This document shows positions 26,046-34,957 of a DNA stretch of 64,000 nucleotides, one piece after another. The notes beneath the pieces were generated by a model. The model had not been told where the DNA came from. It did not search any database and saw only the letters and a list, made by a program, of their open reading frames with translations. The DNA is from Emticicia soli (GTDB lineage Bacteria; Bacteroidota; Bacteroidia; Cytophagales; Spirosomataceae). Location: the NCBI RefSeq assembly GCF_037860775.1, contig NZ_JBBEWC010000005.1, forward strand, positions 458,137-522,136, written 5' to 3'. Each line of letters begins with the position of its first letter. Position 1 is the stretch's first letter. A program made the translations under genes and the position numbers.

Positions 26046-28679
26046 ATGAAAAACAACATACCACCACGCTGGGCAGATAGGCTGCTGGAGGTTTTTCTAC
26101 CTGATGACCTGGCCGAAGAATTGCGAGGCGATATACATGAACAGTTTGAAATGCAGGTCGAGGAGTTTGGGCTTACCAAGGCCAGATGGCTATATATTTG
26201 GGAGGTATTAAGGTTTTGCCGACCGTATTTTTTGAAGCGTAGGCTAATGGCCAAGGCTGATATTATGAATGACTATTACTTTTTAATAAACCCTGTTATG
26301 TTACAAAATTATCTGAAAATAGCTTTTCGCAACTTAATGCGTGCCAAAAGCTACATGGCTATTAATATCATAGGTTTAGCGGTAGGTATAGCTGCTTGTA
26401 CGCTTATTATACTCTGGATTCAGAGCGAGCTAGGGTATGACCGATTTTATAGTAAGACCAATCGCCTGTATGAGGTTTATAATAAAGATATTTTCAGCGG
26501 CACACCACAGGTATGGGATGCTGCCCCACGCTTACTGGCGCCTACGCTGAAACAAAATTACCCCGAAGTTGAAGAGGTAGCAAGGATACGACCGACAAAC
26601 TTATTACTAAGTACCAATAATATTAAAATGAATGTTGAAGGAGGTTTTGTCGACCCATCATTCCTGACTCTATTTGATTTTCCGCTTTTGTCAGGCAATG
26701 CCCAAAGTGTACTTGTAGGTAATAACGGCATTGTGATAACCGAGGCACTAGCCGAAAAATTGTTTGGTACAACCCACGCCATAGGCAAAGTGATTCAGAT
26801 TGAAAATAAAGATGCTTTTTCGGTAACAGGTATATTAGAAAACCTACCAAACAACAGCAAGTTCAGTAATTTATCTTATTTGCTGCCTTACAATTATTTT
26901 GTAAATCTAGGTTGGGGCTCTGAAGCTTGGGAATCGAACAACGATTATAGCTATGTATTACTGAAAGAATCGGCCAATGCTGATGCCGTAAACGCCAAGA
27001 TTAAACAAGTAACGGCCGAACACCTGAAAGGTATTCTTGATAATGTAAGTAACCGCCAGATTTTTCTGCACCCAGCCGATAGATGGTATCTATACTCGAA
27101 ACAAGAAAATGGACAACTGGTTGATGGTAATATTGTAACCGTGCGCTTGTTTGGGCTTATTGCCTTCTTTATATTGCTTATTGCCTCAGTAAATTTTATT
27201 AATCTGAGCACTGCCCGTAGCGAAAAAAGAGCCAAAGAAGTAGGCGTAAGAAAAGTATCGGGCGCACAAAAAATATCATTGATATTACAGTTTATTGGCG
27301 AGTCGGTATTGCTCACTTTTATGGCTGGCATTGTGGCTTTGCTGCTTGTTTTATTGAGCCTGCCTTTCTTCAATCAGCTTACTGGCAAAATGCTCGCCTT
27401 AGATTTCACTTCCGCCTATTTCTGGCTGGTGGCTATTAGCGTTTTGTTATTCACAGGTATATTAGCAGGTGCTTATCCTGCATTCTTCTTGGCCAATTTT
27501 CAGCCATCAAAAGTATTAAAAGGCGCTTTGCGTTCACAAAGAGCTGCATTTACACCCCGAAAAGTGCTGGTGGTGGTTCAGTTTACTTTCGCCATTGTGC
27601 TGATTATTGCTACCCTGATTATAAACCGACAAATAGACCACGCACAAAGTCGTGACAAAGGTTATGACCAGAATAACCTGCTATTTACTTATCTGTCAGG
27701 TGATTTAATTAATCATTACCCAGCTATTCAGCAAGAATTAATGCAGCGTGGCGTGGCGGTATCAATGAGTAAATCATTGGGCCCACTTACCTACATCAAC
27801 ACCCGCCAATGGGGCGTGGCATGGCCAGGTAGCACTACCGCCGATAAAGATATTGAGTTTGATAAATTTGGTACAGATACCGATTTTCTGAAAACTACAG
27901 GTACGAGCCTGATAGCAGGCCGAGAGATTGATGTAAGGAAATATCCTACCGACTCTACTGCCATCTTGCTCAACGAAACAGCTGTGAAAACCATGCGTCT
28001 GCAAAACCCTGTTGGCACGGTTGTGAGTTTTGGTAAAACCAACTGGCACGTGGTTGGTGTTGTGAAAGATTTCATTTTTGCTTCGCCTTATGAAGCCATT
28101 AAGCCTGTAATAGTAGAAGGCCCGAAAGAACCCAATTCTTTAGGTTGGTTAAGTATTCGGTTGAGCAAAAATGTGCCTGTGAGCGAGCATCTGGCAATAT
28201 TAGAAAAGATATTTGCCAAGTATAATCCTGGTTATCCGTTTGAATACACTTTTGCTGATGAGTCTTATAAATTAAAATTCGTAAACGAGCAACGCACAGG
28301 TACATTAACGGGTCTTTTTACCGGACTAACTATTTTCATCGCTTGTTTGGGTTTATTTGGCTTGGCTGCTTACACAGCTCAACAACGAACCAAAGAGATT
28401 GGAATTCGTAAGGTTTTAGGCGCACCTGTAATAAGTGTAGTGCAGTTATTAACCAAAGATTTCATACGGCTATTGCTCGTGGCTTTTCTGATAGGGGCAC
28501 CTATTGGTTGGTATGTAATGGAACAGTGGCTACAAGATTACAACTACCGCATTGTGATAGGCGCAGGCGTATTTATTGTTACGCTGCTATCATCAATCTC
28601 TATTGTTTTCGTTTCAGTAAGTTTTCAAGCCATTAAAGCTGCTCTTGTAAACCCTGTGAAAAGCTTGAAGAGCGAGTAG
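26046..28679 (+). CDS. MacB/FtsX-type ABC transporter permease with prefix domain, copy 2
   Basis: The 877-residue protein has the same order as copy 1: prefix domain (FLPDDLAEELRGDIHEQFE), transmembrane helix, MacB-type domain, FtsX domain with RAKEVGVRKVSGAQ, and a second MacB/FtsX half with TKEIGIRKVLGAP. The periplasmic regions differ most from its neighbours, as expected for partners with different substrates. The C-terminus AALVNPVKSLKSE is shared by all three. It likely uses an unlinked MacB- or LolD-like ATPase. Confidence 0.9.
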   Translation: MKNNIPPRWADRLLEVFLPDDLAEELRGDIHEQFEMQVEEFGLTKARWLYIWEVLRFCRPYFLKRRLMAKADIMNDYYFLINPVMLQNYLKIAFRNLMRAKSYMAINIIGLAVGIAACTLIILWIQSELGYDRFYSKTNRLYEVYNKDIFSGTPQVWDAAPRLLAPTLKQNYPEVEEVARIRPTNLLLSTNNIKMNVEGGFVDPSFLTLFDFPLLSGNAQSVLVGNNGIVITEALAEKLFGTTHAIGKVIQIENKDAFSVTGILENLPNNSKFSNLSYLLPYNYFVNLGWGSEAWESNNDYSYVLLKESANADAVNAKIKQVTAEHLKGILDNVSNRQIFLHPADRWYLYSKQENGQLVDGNIVTVRLFGLIAFFILLIASVNFINLSTARSEKRAKEVGVRKVSGAQKISLILQFIGESVLLTFMAGIVALLLVLLSLPFFNQLTGKMLALDFTSAYFWLVAISVLLFTGILAGAYPAFFLANFQPSKVLKGALRSQRAAFTPRKVLVVVQFTFAIVLIIATLIINRQIDHAQSRDKGYDQNNLLFTYLSGDLINHYPAIQQELMQRGVAVSMSKSLGPLTYINTRQWGVAWPGSTTADKDIEFDKFGTDTDFLKTTGTSLIAGREIDVRKYPTDSTAILLNETAVKTMRLQNPVGTVVSFGKTNWHVVGVVKDFIFASPYEAIKPVIVEGPKEPNSLGWLSIRLSKNVPVSEHLAILEKIFAKYNPGYPFEYTFADESYKLKFVNEQRTGTLTGLFTGLTIFIACLGLFGLAAYTAQQRTKEIGIRKVLGAPVISVVQLLTKDFIRLLLVAFLIGAPIGWYVMEQWLQDYNYRIVIGAGVFIVTLLSSISIVFVSVSFQAIKAALVNPVKSLKSE

Positions 28680-28689
28680 GGGAATTTAG

Positions 28690-29026
28690 TTTTGAACTTT
28701 GGCGGGGCGGCGTACTGCTTTAGCTGATTAAACAGATTTGACTGATAATACACTCATAATAATTGTAACATTTCTATGATTGTAAGTTGGTTTTAGAGTA
28801 TGTTTAAATTTTGTTATTCTGACCGAGAAGTAAAGATTTTTTGGCTAGACAAGGCGCCATTTTGCAGATGTAGCCAGCAGCTACATCGAAAAAATGCAAC
28901 GAAGTATAGCTAAAAAAGATTACTTCGCAGGTCGAATCATAATTTTTAAACATACTCTATATCATAAATCATATTCAATGCTAAAATCATAAAAATCATT
29001 TCAATCAGGTTAATCACAGTTCAAGA
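28690..29026. repeat. Inverted repeat, TTGAACTnTGATTTA family, copy 2 (interrupted)
   Basis: The left part TTTTGAACTTTGG with GCTGATTAAACAGATTTGACTGA lies at 28690-28745, and the right part ATCAGGTTAATCACAGTTCAAGAC at 29003-29026. Between them lies a member of a different repeat family (28795-28958). The copy is longer than others because of that insertion. Confidence 0.55.
28795..28958. repeat. Inverted-repeat element, AGAGTAnGTTTAA family, copy 2
   Basis: The 164-bp element starts AGAGTATGTTTAAATTTTG and ends TTTTTAAACATACTCT. Arms extend inward through ATTCTGACC/GGTCGAAT and AGAAGTAA/TTACTTC to a central hairpin GATGTAGC-CAGC-AGCTACATC. There is no ORF. The outer ~30 bases match the element at 2119-2193. 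It sits inside another repeat, so it inserted later or was captured. Confidence 0.65.
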
Positions 29027-29028
29027 CA

Positions 29029-31704
29029 ATGCAAAACCATTCCAATGTGCCACCAAAATGGACCGATAAGCTACTAAGGGCTTTTCTGCCTGATGATTTG
29101 CTGGAAGAACTGCAAGGCGATATGCATGAGCAGTTTGATATACAGGTACAGGAATTTGGCCTCTTGAAAGCCCGATGGCTGTATATATGGGAGGTGCTAC
29201 GGTTTTGCCGACCGTATTTTCTGAAACGGCGTTTAATGACTCAGTCAACTTTTACCAACAATACATATTCTGTTTCACCACTCTCAAAAATTATGATTCG
29301 CAATTACTTTACCATCGCCTGGCGGAATCTGCTTCGGAACAAAGCTTTTTCAGCCATTAATATTTTCGGACTAGCCATCGGCATTAGCTGTTTTATCCTC
29401 ATTGCCGTATTTGTGTACAACGAACTGAGCTATGACCGACACATTGCCAATGCAGAGCAGATATACCGTGTGAATCTGGCAGTTACGAGCAATGGTAATA
29501 CTGATCTTTATCCGAATGCCGATCATGCAGTAGGTGAAGGCATAAAAAATGCATTTCCTGAAGTAAAAGCTTTCTCGATGGTGTCGCAAGCCATAGATTT
29601 TGTAAAGTATGATGAAAAACATTTTAAAGAGCAGAAACTAGCCTATGCCGATGCTAATTTCTTGAGAATGTTTTCTGTACCTCTATTAGAAGGCAATGTT
29701 GATAAGGCTTTGGTAGAACCCAATACAATGGTGATTTCGAAGGCATTGGCTACCAAATACTTTGGCGATCAAGACCCTGTCGGCAAGTCATTGTTAATAG
29801 GTGCGCAACAAAATCCGTATAAGGTGACGGGTTTGTACGATAAAATTCCAGACAATACCCATTTCCATTTTGATGCCTTTATCAGCTTGGCATCGTGGCA
29901 TGTTACCAACCCTACGTGGAGTAATCTGGGGCCGAATACATACATAGAATTGCACAAAAACGCTGACGCCAAAAAACTGGAGGCCAAATTCCCGCAATTG
30001 GTAATGAAATATGTAGTGCCCGAAATTCAACGAGACATGGGCGTGAGCCTTGCCGAAGCCCAGAAATCTGTTGATACTTTCCGCTTTTTGTTACAGCCGC
30101 TTACTGACTTACATCTTTACGGCAATACAAAGTATGAAATCGAACCGGGTGGAGATATTCAATATATTTATATTTTCTCTGCTTTGGCAGTGTTTATTCT
30201 CTTGCTTGCCTGTGTAAACTTTACAAATCTGTCAACAGCGCAATCGGCCAAACGCTCTAAAGAGGTGGGTATTCGCAAAGTATTAGGGTCTGTCAAAAAA
30301 CAATTGGTGTTTCAGTTTCTGGCGGAATCTATTTTGTTGACCTTTTTTGCCATTTTTTTTGCCTACCTTTTTATATTCCTGTTTTTGCCATACTTCAATC
30401 AACTGGCGAACAAAAACGTTAGTTTTCTGTTCTTTTTCAACTATAAAGTAATTGTTGCACTGATGCTTGTAAGCCTTTTATCGGGCATTATTGCAGGTAT
30501 TTATCCTGCCTTCTTCCTATCATCGTTCAATATTATCAAAACCCTGAAAGGCGTATTGTTCAATGGAAGCAAGCAGCGTAAACCTCTGCAAAATAGCCTG
30601 ATAGTATTTCAGTTTTCGGTTTCTACCTTGCTCATAATTGCTACCATTGTTGTGTATCAGCAATTGCACCACATGCAAAACAAAAAACTGGGTTATGACA
30701 AAGACCAGGTGTTGGTAATGCCTGATACCCGTGTACTTAATCAGAACCAATTGGCTTTTCAGCAACAACTCAAACAGGATAATCGAGTGGTTTCGGCGAG
30801 TATTTCACGTATGGTGCCGGGGAGTAAATACCTAAACGGTACACAGGTCTATCCGAAAAACGAAAAAGGGAATGGTGCAGAAATTCATATCGATATTTTT
30901 AATATTGACTACGACTACATTAATACTTTGGGCATAAAGATTAAAGAGGGAAGAGCATTCTCGAAAGAATTTTCTACCGATTCGGCAGGCGTGCTTATCA
31001 ACGAAGCGGCAGTGCGAGAACTGGGCTGGAAAGGACAAAACCCTATCGGACGCACCATTGTGCGCTCAGGACAAAAAGAGTTTAAAGTGCTAGGCGTAAT
31101 GGAGGACTTCAACTATGCATCAGTAAAACAAAAAGTAGCCCCTGCCATGATGATGCTTGGCCGTAATGATGGCGGGCTGGTAATAAAAATCAATACAAGT
31201 GATGTAGGCGGTTTCTTGACCGACCTCAAAGCAAAATGGGATAGTTTTAACCCGGCTGGTCCGATAGAATATTATTTCCTTGACGAAAAGTTTGCTGCGC
31301 TTTATGATAACGAGCACCGCACACAGCAGATATTCTCGGCCTTTGCTGTGCTGGCTATTATCATTGCCAGTTTGGGGCTCTTTGCGCTATCAACCTTTAT
31401 TATTGAACAACGCAAAAAAGAAGTAGGCATCCGCAAGGTTTTGGGTGCTTCTATTGGTGGCATTGTGCAATTGTTGGTCAAAGATTTTGTGGTATTGGTG
31501 TTAATAGCCATTCTTATTGCCTCGCCGCTGGCGTGGTATGGCATGAACCACTGGTTACAGGATTTTGCCTATAAAATTGATCTACAATGGTGGATGTTCG
31601 CATTGGCAGGTTTGTTAGCTATTGTCATTGCCTTGTTAACAGTAAGTTTCCAAGGCATAAAAGCCGCACTTATGAATCCCGTGAAAAGTTTGAAGAGTGA
31701 GTAG
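29029..31704 (+). CDS. MacB/FtsX-type ABC transporter permease with prefix domain, copy 3
   Basis: The 891-residue paralogue of the two previous genes has the prefix domain (FLPDDLLEELQGDMHEQFD; LLKARWLYIWEVLRFCRP), then transmembrane helix 1 after the segment MIRNYFTIAWRNLLRNK. A MacB-type domain follows, then FtsX with KRSKEVGIRKVLGS, the second half with KKEVGIRKVLGASIGG, and the common ending AALMNPVKSLKSE. Residues ~80-95 (TQSTFTNNTYSVSPLSK) differ from copies 1 and 2, which share a DYYFLINP linker. All three are rightward and likely under the PadR protein upstream. Confidence 0.9.
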   Translation: MQNHSNVPPKWTDKLLRAFLPDDLLEELQGDMHEQFDIQVQEFGLLKARWLYIWEVLRFCRPYFLKRRLMTQSTFTNNTYSVSPLSKIMIRNYFTIAWRNLLRNKAFSAINIFGLAIGISCFILIAVFVYNELSYDRHIANAEQIYRVNLAVTSNGNTDLYPNADHAVGEGIKNAFPEVKAFSMVSQAIDFVKYDEKHFKEQKLAYADANFLRMFSVPLLEGNVDKALVEPNTMVISKALATKYFGDQDPVGKSLLIGAQQNPYKVTGLYDKIPDNTHFHFDAFISLASWHVTNPTWSNLGPNTYIELHKNADAKKLEAKFPQLVMKYVVPEIQRDMGVSLAEAQKSVDTFRFLLQPLTDLHLYGNTKYEIEPGGDIQYIYIFSALAVFILLLACVNFTNLSTAQSAKRSKEVGIRKVLGSVKKQLVFQFLAESILLTFFAIFFAYLFIFLFLPYFNQLANKNVSFLFFFNYKVIVALMLVSLLSGIIAGIYPAFFLSSFNIIKTLKGVLFNGSKQRKPLQNSLIVFQFSVSTLLIIATIVVYQQLHHMQNKKLGYDKDQVLVMPDTRVLNQNQLAFQQQLKQDNRVVSASISRMVPGSKYLNGTQVYPKNEKGNGAEIHIDIFNIDYDYINTLGIKIKEGRAFSKEFSTDSAGVLINEAAVRELGWKGQNPIGRTIVRSGQKEFKVLGVMEDFNYASVKQKVAPAMMMLGRNDGGLVIKINTSDVGGFLTDLKAKWDSFNPAGPIEYYFLDEKFAALYDNEHRTQQIFSAFAVLAIIIASLGLFALSTFIIEQRKKEVGIRKVLGASIGGIVQLLVKDFVVLVLIAILIASPLAWYGMNHWLQDFAYKIDLQWWMFALAGLLAIVIALLTVSFQGIKAALMNPVKSLKSE

Positions 31705-31713
31705 GGGTGTTGT

Positions 31714-31836
31714 ATCTTGAACTTTGATTTACCTGATTTTATGATTTAATATCTATTTAACTTAAATCAGAAAAAAATCAGGATATTCCTATAAATCAGG
31801 TAAATCAATTCAATCAGTTAAATCACAGTTCAGACA
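31714..31836. repeat. Inverted repeat, TTGAACTnTGATTTA family, copy 3
   Basis: The left end ATCTTGAACTTTGATTTACC and the right end TTAAATCACAGTTCAGAC are separated by AT-rich sequence with a further internal ATCAGGTAAATC copy. It directly follows the third permease gene. No ORF. Confidence 0.65.
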
Positions 31837-31864
31837 AAAATTACTAAATAATTACCTGTCGACT

Positions 31865-31890
31865 AAACCGCTTGAGCAAGCGGTTTTTTT
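31865..31890 (+). terminator. Intrinsic terminator of the permease cluster
   Basis: AAACCGCTT (31865-31873) pairs perfectly with AAGCGGTTT (31878-31886) around GAGC and runs into a T tract. It lies 160 bases past the third permease gene. Confidence 0.85.
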
Positions 31891-32035
31891 GTATTTCTTA
31901 TATAATATTGTATTTTTTAAATTTTTTTAATAATTATAAGTATATTTTATAATTAATTAATTTTTGTTCGTTTTTATATCAGTAAATTAGCGATGCTTTT
32001 AGTTAAAAAGTAAAATAAATTGTAATTAAAGCAAA

Positions 32036-32061
32036 AACCCCCTTCATTTAGGGGATTTTTT
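32036..32061 (+). terminator. Terminator-like hairpin
   Basis: AACCCCCT and AGGGGATTTTTT pair with small mismatches around TCATTT and are followed by T. No intact gene lies directly upstream, and the ~150 bases between it and the previous terminator are very AT-rich with no ORF. Confidence 0.45.
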
Positions 32062-32106
32062 GTATTTGGGGGTTAATTGAAATTCTCTTTAAACAGAGCA
32101 ATTTTC

Positions 32107-32252
32107 TATATTTGTTATTTTCTTATGCTGATTTATGCCATGAACTGGGACAGTCGCTGGCAAAGCAATTGAGTTATAATTATCCGACAGAATTAGAGAA
32201 TAATATCCGCCAATATCTCAAATACGTGAAAGCAAAATATAAGCCGCAATAA
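32107..32252 (+). pseudogene. C-terminal remnant of an aminoglycoside 6-adenylyltransferase-like gene
   Basis: An open frame ending at TAA 32250-32252 encodes DLCHELGQSLAKQLSYNYP and TELENNIRQYLKYVKAKYKPQ (from 32130). This resembles the end of ANT(6)/AadK-type nucleotidyltransferases, whose last helix has a LGxxYPxxxxxxVxxYLK pattern. No start codon or N-terminal domain is present upstream; the sequence before 32107 is non-coding. A TATATTTG box at 32107-32114 could now serve the AraC gene. The identification rests on a short motif. Confidence 0.45.
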
Positions 32253-32264
32253 GCACACGCCCAA

Positions 32265-33080
32265 ATGCCCACACCGCCAAACATACGTCAGCTATATATG
32301 CCCATACAGCCTACGGTGCGGCAGGCAGCCGACAATGTAAGTTATACAGAGCTTCTGCCTGATGAGCAGCTTTTGCCGTACATCTATTGCTATTGGGAAC
32401 TGAAGACTGCCCAGCCCTTGCAAGAAGAGTTTTTGTATAGGGTAGTGGCTGATGGCTGCATTGATATCTATTTTGAGCTTACTGACCCCACTGATGCGTA
32501 CGTAATGGGCTTTTGCAAACAATACACCGAGTTTCCGCTGGGTGATAGTTTTCATTATATAGGTATCAGGTTTTTGCCAACTATGTTTCCGCAGTTATTT
32601 GGGGTTGATGCAGCCACACTAAGCAATAGATTTCAGCATCTGGCCGATGTTGTGCCACAGGTAGCTGATTTTCTGGCTGTGTATTTGAACGGCTTGCCTT
32701 CATCTGCACAAATCAAGGCATTGTTTGATGCTTATTTTATTAACCTGCTAGGTAGAAAGTCATTCGATGATGATAAGCGGCTTTATGGAGCTATTGGTAT
32801 TATCTTACAGAATTTTGGCGTTCTCAACATCGAAACCGATTTAGATACAGGTATCAGCCCAAGGCAATTGAGGCGGCTTTTTGAGTACTATATAGGCGAT
32901 ACCGCCAAGACATTTGCCAAGGTGGTTCGCTTTCAGAATATTCTGCGAGCAAAGCCTTCGTCGCAGAGTTTGCGGCAAAACAAGTTGTTTTTTGATGCAG
33001 GTTACTACGACCAGGCGCATTTTATTAAAGAGTTCAAGAATTTCTACGGGGTATCGCCAAGCAAGGCTTTTGGCCGTTGA
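32265..33080 (+). CDS. AraC-family transcriptional regulator
   Basis: The 271-residue protein has an N-terminal beta-rich sensor domain of the DUF6597 type (LLPYIYCYWELKTAQP, DGCIDIYFELTDPT, GIRFLPTMFPQLFG) and a C-terminal double helix-turn-helix (about 170-268). The second HTH is the clearer: FDAGYYDQAHFIKEFKNFYGVSPSKAF. The first contains TGISPRQLRRLFEYYIG. Its downstream neighbour, a VOC protein, is a frequent partner of such regulators and a likely target. Confidence 0.9.
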   Translation: MPTPPNIRQLYMPIQPTVRQAADNVSYTELLPDEQLLPYIYCYWELKTAQPLQEEFLYRVVADGCIDIYFELTDPTDAYVMGFCKQYTEFPLGDSFHYIGIRFLPTMFPQLFGVDAATLSNRFQHLADVVPQVADFLAVYLNGLPSSAQIKALFDAYFINLLGRKSFDDDKRLYGAIGIILQNFGVLNIETDLDTGISPRQLRRLFEYYIGDTAKTFAKVVRFQNILRAKPSSQSLRQNKLFFDAGYYDQAHFIKEFKNFYGVSPSKAFGR

Positions 33081-33152
33081 TTATGTCCGATTTTTACAAG
33101 GTTTACCATCCTGATTGCTCGACCTTTGTGTTGTTAGTCAATCAGCACAATA

Positions 33153-33629
33153 ATGAAAAAAATACTCATAGTCTTGCTTTTACTGAGCTTTTCAAGCCAG
33201 GGTTATTCACAAAAAACTACACACAAAAATCAGCAGAACATGAAACTTAATGCAGGTATTATTACAAAAAAACTAGCCGAAACAAAGGCTTTTTATATAA
33301 AAAATTTAGGTTTCGGTATAATATTCGAAAACGAATTTTATCTGCTCATGCATACACCAAACCATGAAGCCGAAATCAGTTTTTTATTACCTAATCATCC
33401 AAGCCAGCAGCCACTTTTCCACAAACCTTTTCAGGGACAAGGGATCTACCTCACAATTGAGGTCAACGACCTAGATGCGCTTTATCAGGAACTGAAAAAG
33501 AAAGGTGTAATTATTAAAATTGAGCTTCGTAATGAACCCTGGGGCGATAGACACTTTGCCATTGAAGACCCCAACGGTATCGGAATTGATATTGTGAAAT
33601 ATGCGCCCCCAGCAACCCCCAACCCCTAA
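33153..33629 (+). CDS. VOC-family protein with signal peptide
   Basis: The 158-residue frame begins with a clear export signal (KILIVLLLLSFSSQGYSQ), followed by a VOC module from MKLNAGIITKKLAETKAFYIKNLGF to FAIEDPNGIGIDIVKY. Most members of this subfamily begin at the internal MKLNAG and are cytoplasmic; here the signal is in frame and the ATG at 33153 is well placed after the AraC gene. The last residues (APPATPNP) are encoded by a C-rich repeat-like sequence, so the original stop may have been lost. Substrate unknown. Confidence 0.75.
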   Translation: MKKILIVLLLLSFSSQGYSQKTTHKNQQNMKLNAGIITKKLAETKAFYIKNLGFGIIFENEFYLLMHTPNHEAEISFLLPNHPSQQPLFHKPFQGQGIYLTIEVNDLDALYQELKKKGVIIKIELRNEPWGDRHFAIEDPNGIGIDIVKYAPPATPNP

Positions 33630-33837
33630 GGGATAGTGAAACAATATACAGTATGGCACGCCTATACTCGCAAGAAAAAGAGCGTGTCATGCTTAAAATT
33701 GATGAAATAGGTGTTCTCATGCACATAGTAGCAATCAATATTTATAGATAAGATGCTTAATAACTAAATAGGCTACATACTTTTTTATATTATTGTACGT
33801 AAGTATTATAATTGTGACTAATTGAAACTACTTATCA

Positions 33838-34782
33838 ATGAAAATTATAGCCCGATTTACTGTTTTCTGCGCTTTTTTACTCATTTCTGCCATAGGCTAT
33901 GCTCAAAAAATTGAACTACCTATTCAATGGAAAGTGGGGGATGTCTGGACTTATGATTTGAAACAACGGAATCTGGGAGGGTTTACAGGTGGAGACAAAT
34001 GGAAAAGAAAGAGTTTTCAAATAAAAGTTTTAGAAGCCAAGCCTGGCTATGAGGTAGAGTGGAAATATCTATCGTATAGTACTTTTGAGTCGGATACGCT
34101 GGAAGATGAATGTGCCATGATGCTCAAACAATTTTTATTACATATCCCGCTTAAACTGAAACTTAACGAAAAGGGCGAATTTGCCAACTTAATTGGCGGC
34201 GATGCCTTAAAGAAGCAAATGCTAGCCTTTTATATCAGCCAAAGTTCGAAAAGCAGAAGTACGCATTGTATTGACAACTTGAAGAGTTTTTTCAGTTTAG
34301 CCGATAATTTTGAAGATGTGATTGAGGTACTAGTACCCGAAATCAAGCATTTCTTTTTAGGCTTCTCGTTGCTGCCTTCCGAAACCAATTATAAGAAAGA
34401 TACTGTTGAAGTGTTTACGGATTATATTTTCGATTTCAAAAAGACTATTCGTTTACCTAAAGCTATCAGCCAAACGGCACGCAATACCTTTGGAAATTCG
34501 CTTGAAGTAAGTTTTCTGTCTCAGATTTCAGAACCCGAATATAAAAAGTATTTCGACGAAAGCACAAGGGCCTCGTGGGATAAACTCGGCCTGGAAAAAG
34601 GCGATGGAATTCGCAAAGGCTTAGAAGAACAACTGGAGGTATTTCAGCCCAAGAAAAGCGATGCAATGGAAGCAGTTTTCGACAAAACCAACGGCTCAAT
34701 ACTGAAATTTGACTACCTGACCGAAGAATGGGGTATGCTTAAAGGTGGCGAAAGTATTTATTATTATTTTAATAAAAGATGA
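33838..34782 (+). CDS. Secreted protein of unknown function
   Basis: The 314-residue protein has a signal peptide (FTVFCAFLLISAIGYAQ). The mature part starts KIELPIQWKVGDVWTYDL, a strand type found in small secreted Bacteroidota proteins. It contains several Lys/Glu-rich segments and ends FDKTNGSILKFDYLTEEWG. It has no cysteine pair pattern, no membrane segment and no recognised catalytic motif. Probably periplasmic; no function is assigned. Confidence 0.75.
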   Translation: MKIIARFTVFCAFLLISAIGYAQKIELPIQWKVGDVWTYDLKQRNLGGFTGGDKWKRKSFQIKVLEAKPGYEVEWKYLSYSTFESDTLEDECAMMLKQFLLHIPLKLKLNEKGEFANLIGGDALKKQMLAFYISQSSKSRSTHCIDNLKSFFSLADNFEDVIEVLVPEIKHFFLGFSLLPSETNYKKDTVEVFTDYIFDFKKTIRLPKAISQTARNTFGNSLEVSFLSQISEPEYKKYFDESTRASWDKLGLEKGDGIRKGLEEQLEVFQPKKSDAMEAVFDKTNGSILKFDYLTEEWGMLKGGESIYYYFNKR

Positions 34783-34788
34783 TAGGAA

Positions 34789-34858
34789 TGCCGAGTGTCG
34801 ATTGCAGAATGTCGAATAAATGCAGCTAATTCGACCTTTTGCAATCGACATTCGACAT
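34789..34858. repeat. Imperfect inverted repeat rich in GTCGA
   Basis: GTCGATTGCAGAATGTCGAAT and the opposite arm ATTCGACCTTTTGCAATCGAC pair around ~12 bases. The right arm is extended by a second CATTCGACATTTTCTT. It lies at the 3' side of the secreted protein gene and may end its transcript, but the repeated GTCGA units look like a dispersed repeat. Confidence 0.5.
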
Positions 34859-34957
34859 TTTCTTGTCTTGTTTACCCCTCAATTTGGCGTTTTTGTACCT
34901 CTCTTATCACATAAACTTATTGTAGCTTTGTATTATTAAAAAATAGCGTTCACATAC

